7,587 nt of DNA from an uncultured Collinsella sp. (GTDB taxonomy: Bacteria; Actinomycetota; Coriobacteriia; Coriobacteriales; Coriobacteriaceae): positions 1 through 7,587 of the forward strand of contig CABTZM010000100.1 of assembly GCA_902489295.1 (NCBI GenBank). Reading direction: 5' to 3'. Made by a program: the position numbers and the translations under genes. This document shows, piece by piece, positions 5,669-7,587 of this stretch. Under the pieces are notes generated by a model that saw only the letters and a program-made list of their open reading frames with translations, searched no databases and had not been told where the DNA came from. The number at the start of each line of letters is the position of its first letter. Position 1 is the first letter of the stretch.

Positions 5669-5935
5669 TTAGAACGAGAGGTTGTCGTCGGTGTTGGCGG
5701 CCTCGCCGTCGGCGAGCACGTCGTTGCCGTCGACATCCTTAAGGAGCACCGAGACCTTCTGCTCGGCATCGGACAGGCGGGTGCGCAGGCTTTTTAGAAG
5801 CTCAACGCCGCGGGTATAGCTCTCGAGCGACTCCTCGAGCTCCATATCGCCCGACTCCAAGCTGCGGATGATGAGCTCCAGTTCCTGCGAGGCCTGCTTG
5901 TACGTAAGCTGCTCGACCGGGGTCTTCTCTGCCAT
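5669..5935 (-). CDS. xseB: exodeoxyribonuclease VII small subunit
   Basis: An 88-residue, highly charged, all-helical protein. It matches the XseB pattern: LTYKQASQELELIIRSLE, then SGDMELEESLESYTRGVELLK, then LSDAEQKV. Family members are about 60-85 residues. Several copies bind the XseA helices to form exonuclease VII, which cuts single-stranded DNA from either end into oligonucleotides and acts in repair and recombination. The last 20 or so residues are an acidic, probably disordered tail. The ATG at 5935 has AAAGGA (5943-5948) with a 7-base spacer. It follows xseA by 41 bases, the usual order, and is almost certainly co-transcribed with it. Confidence 0.95.
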   Translation of the reverse strand: MAEKTPVEQLTYKQASQELELIIRSLESGDMELEESLESYTRGVELLKSLRTRLSDAEQKVSVLLKDVDGNDVLADGEAANTDDNLSF

Positions 5936-5976
5936 ATCTGTTTCCTTTCCTAAAGGTTTTCGCTATGAAACGCGGA

Positions 5977-7428
5977 CTACTCGACTGTATCGACCGTTGC
6001 CGCCACGTTGCCGTCTGCCATGCGCACGCGAATGGCGTCGCCGGGCTTAAAGGTCTTGGCACTCGTAGCCACCCCATCATCGCTGTACGCGATGGAATAG
6101 CCACGGGCAAGCACCTTGAGCGGCGACAGGGCATCGAGCGACGCGGCAGCTCGGCCCAGATCGGACGCAGGTTTGCTGAGCATCGTGCGCCCCTGATGCT
6201 CCAGGCGGGAACTCGCAAGCGTGAGCGCATGGCGTTTACCATCGAGCCCTGAAGTGCTTGCGACCAAGCGCTCGGGCAGGCGTTCAAAGCTGGATCGGAA
6301 CGCCCCGACCGAGCGCGTTATGGCACCGGACAAACGATCGGCCGTCAAGGCAAGCTCTGACTCACGACGCTCGACCATAAATGTCGGATCGTTGAGACAC
6401 GGGCGGCATGCGGCCGCATCGAGCGCGTCGCCCAAGCGAGCCGTATAGGTATCCCAGGAACGACGGCCACGCTGATCGAGCATCTCCAGGTCGACCTGGG
6501 CCGACCCAATCATCGATGCCATCGCGGCACCCAGACGCTGATGGCGCGCCTCGAGCACATCGGCCAACTCCGTCATAGCCGGTGCCACCGATTCCGCCGC
6601 TGCCGTTGGCGTGGAGGCGCGACGGTCGCTCACCATATCGCAAATCGAGGTATCGGGCTCATGGCCAATGCCGGTCACCACGGGCACAGGACAAGCCGCC
6701 ACCGCGCGGGCAAGCTCCTCGTCGTTGAAGGTCATGAGGTCCTCAAAGGAGCCGCCGCCGCGCACCAGCAAAATGCAATCCGGCGCCGGCGTAATGGCGG
6801 CGGCACGGTGCAGCCCCTCGATTAGCTCTGCCGGTGCGCCCTCGCCCTGGACCTTGGCGCCCACGCAGACGAGCTCGACGAGAGGGTTGCGACGACGCAA
6901 CGTGCGCTTGACGTCGTCGATTACGGCGCCCGAAAGCGAGGTGACGACCGCCACGCGGGAGCAGAACACCGGGATGCGGCGCTTGCGCGCTTCGTCCATC
7001 AGGCCCTCGCGGCGTAGCTTTTCGGCCAGTTGCGCCACTTGTTGACGCAGCAAACCCTCCCCCGCCAGCGAAAACGAGCGAGCGACAAAGCTCATGCGGC
7101 CCGTGGCCTTATAGAGATTGAAGCTGCCCTTAAAGCTCACCTGCATGCCGTCGCGCAGATCGAACGTGCGCTTGAGATAGGCGCCCTTCCAAATGATGCA
7201 GTCAACGGCGGCCGAATCGTCCTTGATCTGGAAATAGCAGTGACCGCTTCGGGCGTTAGGACCACGAAAACCTGTGACCTCGCCCAGAACGCTCAGCTGC
7301 GGAATGGCATCGAGCGCATCGGCGGCGATCTCCACCGCCTGGCTCACGCTGAGCTCCTTGCGCTCCTGATCGTCCGAGCCGTCAAACTCGGCGGAAACAG
7401 CATTGCCGGTTAGGTTCCAGCCTGCCAC
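5977..7428 (-). CDS. xseA: exodeoxyribonuclease VII large subunit
   Basis: The catalytic, DNA-binding subunit of exonuclease VII, 483 residues (about 400-460 is common). Residues about 27-120 form the N-terminal OB fold for single-stranded DNA. The catalytic domain shows AVVTSLSGAVIDDV at 160-173, RGGGSFEDL at 223-231, GIGHEPDTS at 253-261 and RRASTPTAAAE at 269-279. These are the signature segments of the family. A long helical region follows, where XseB binds, then PLKVLARGYS at 436-445 and a small C-terminal beta segment. Translation starts at GTG 7428: a very strong AAAGGAGG (7433-7440) is 4 bases upstream and no better ATG is near. The first 25 residues are polar and specific to this protein. 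The gene probably heads the xseA-xseB unit. Confidence 0.96.
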   Translation of the reverse strand: MAGWNLTGNAVSAEFDGSDDQERKELSVSQAVEIAADALDAIPQLSVLGEVTGFRGPNARSGHCYFQIKDDSAAVDCIIWKGAYLKRTFDLRDGMQVSFKGSFNLYKATGRMSFVARSFSLAGEGLLRQQVAQLAEKLRREGLMDEARKRRIPVFCSRVAVVTSLSGAVIDDVKRTLRRRNPLVELVCVGAKVQGEGAPAELIEGLHRAAAITPAPDCILLVRGGGSFEDLMTFNDEELARAVAACPVPVVTGIGHEPDTSICDMVSDRRASTPTAAAESVAPAMTELADVLEARHQRLGAAMASMIGSAQVDLEMLDQRGRRSWDTYTARLGDALDAAACRPCLNDPTFMVERRESELALTADRLSGAITRSVGAFRSSFERLPERLVASTSGLDGKRHALTLASSRLEHQGRTMLSKPASDLGRAAASLDALSPLKVLARGYSIAYSDDGVATSAKTFKPGDAIRVRMADGNVAATVDTVE

Positions 7429-7432
7429 GCAG

Positions 7433-7440
7433 CCTCCTTT
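7433..7440 (-). promoter_or_regulatory. strong ribosome binding site supporting a GTG start for xseA
   Basis: AAAGGAGG on the minus strand, an almost full anti-16S match, 4 bases before GTG 7428. Confidence 0.85.
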
Positions 7441-7449
7441 CGTTATCGA

Positions 7450-7472
7450 GCACAGAGGCTCCGGCCCTGTGC
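7450..7472 (-). other. hairpin in the xseA leader
   Basis: GCACAG (7450-7455) pairs with CTGTGC (7467-7472), continued by GGC/GCC around a 4-base TCCG loop, with one bulged A at 7456. It lies 9 bases upstream of the ribosome binding site. There is no T tract right after it on the minus strand. It may be a regulatory or stabilising 5' UTR structure. Confidence 0.5.
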
Positions 7473-7497
7473 GAAATTAAGTCCAACACATAGTACA

Positions 7498-7527
7498 GCG
7501 CCGCGGGGACACGAATCCCCGCGGCGC
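7498..7527. other. perfect 12-base-pair G/C hairpin upstream of xseA
   Basis: GCGCCGCGGGGA (7498-7509) and TCCCCGCGGCGC (7516-7527) are exact inverted arms around CACGAA. The stem is very stable, but neither strand has a U tract after it. It could be a terminator-like or mRNA 3'-end structure for a gene beyond the right edge, or part of the xseA leader. The remaining 60 bases to the window end show no gene I can support. Confidence 0.6.
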
Positions 7528-7587
7528 CCAGTGACCCAATTTGGTATCGGCTGGAGGTTCTGTTGTAGCGAGCCACAAGGTAGAGCA

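Noticed and set aside
7498..7530. tRNA T-arm-like hairpin ending in CCCA
   Set aside because: The loop does not match the T-loop consensus, the stem is too long, and no D-arm, anticodon arm or acceptor partner can be found upstream.
7382..7576. A 64-codon minus-strand frame with a GTG start overlapping the xseA start
   Set aside because: It crosses two strong hairpins and overlaps the well-supported xseA start in another frame. No family resemblance is seen.

Overview
The window looks like chromosome from a GC-rich, Gram-positive-type anaerobe. My best guess is a Coriobacteriia member such as Collinsella, based on overall feel: a tandem pair of acetate kinases, strong G/C-ending codon bias in the housekeeping genes, and clear GGAGG-type ribosome binding sites. 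No sequence here proves the taxon. All six complete genes lie on the minus strand, so the window reads biologically from right to left.

Right to left: a leader with two strong hairpins (about 7450-7527) precedes xseA and xseB, the two subunits of exonuclease VII. Next come a small HIT/HINT-family nucleotide hydrolase, a LysR-type regulator and a 12-helix MFS transporter. The LysR and MFS genes are visibly more A/T-rich than their neighbours and look like an accessory pair set between housekeeping genes. A hairpin with a weak T tract closes the MFS gene. Two full-length acetate kinase genes follow head to tail (1773-2951, then 431-1609). Each has its own ribosome binding site and its own terminator-like hairpin, so they are probably separate transcription units. 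Both probably act in acetyl-phosphate to acetate plus ATP fermentation; no phosphotransacetylase gene is in the window.

The left 430 bases contain no complete gene. They hold a possible C-terminal tail of a plus-strand gene (1-93), about 90 bases with nothing recognisable, a three-unit array of imperfect hairpins with an exact 62-base period (185-370), and the terminator of the leftmost acetate kinase.

I see no defence system, mobile element, CRISPR array, tRNA or rRNA. The points most worth a second look are the 62-base hairpin array, the divergence of active-site loops between the two acetate kinases, and a terminator-like hairpin inside the lysR coding sequence.
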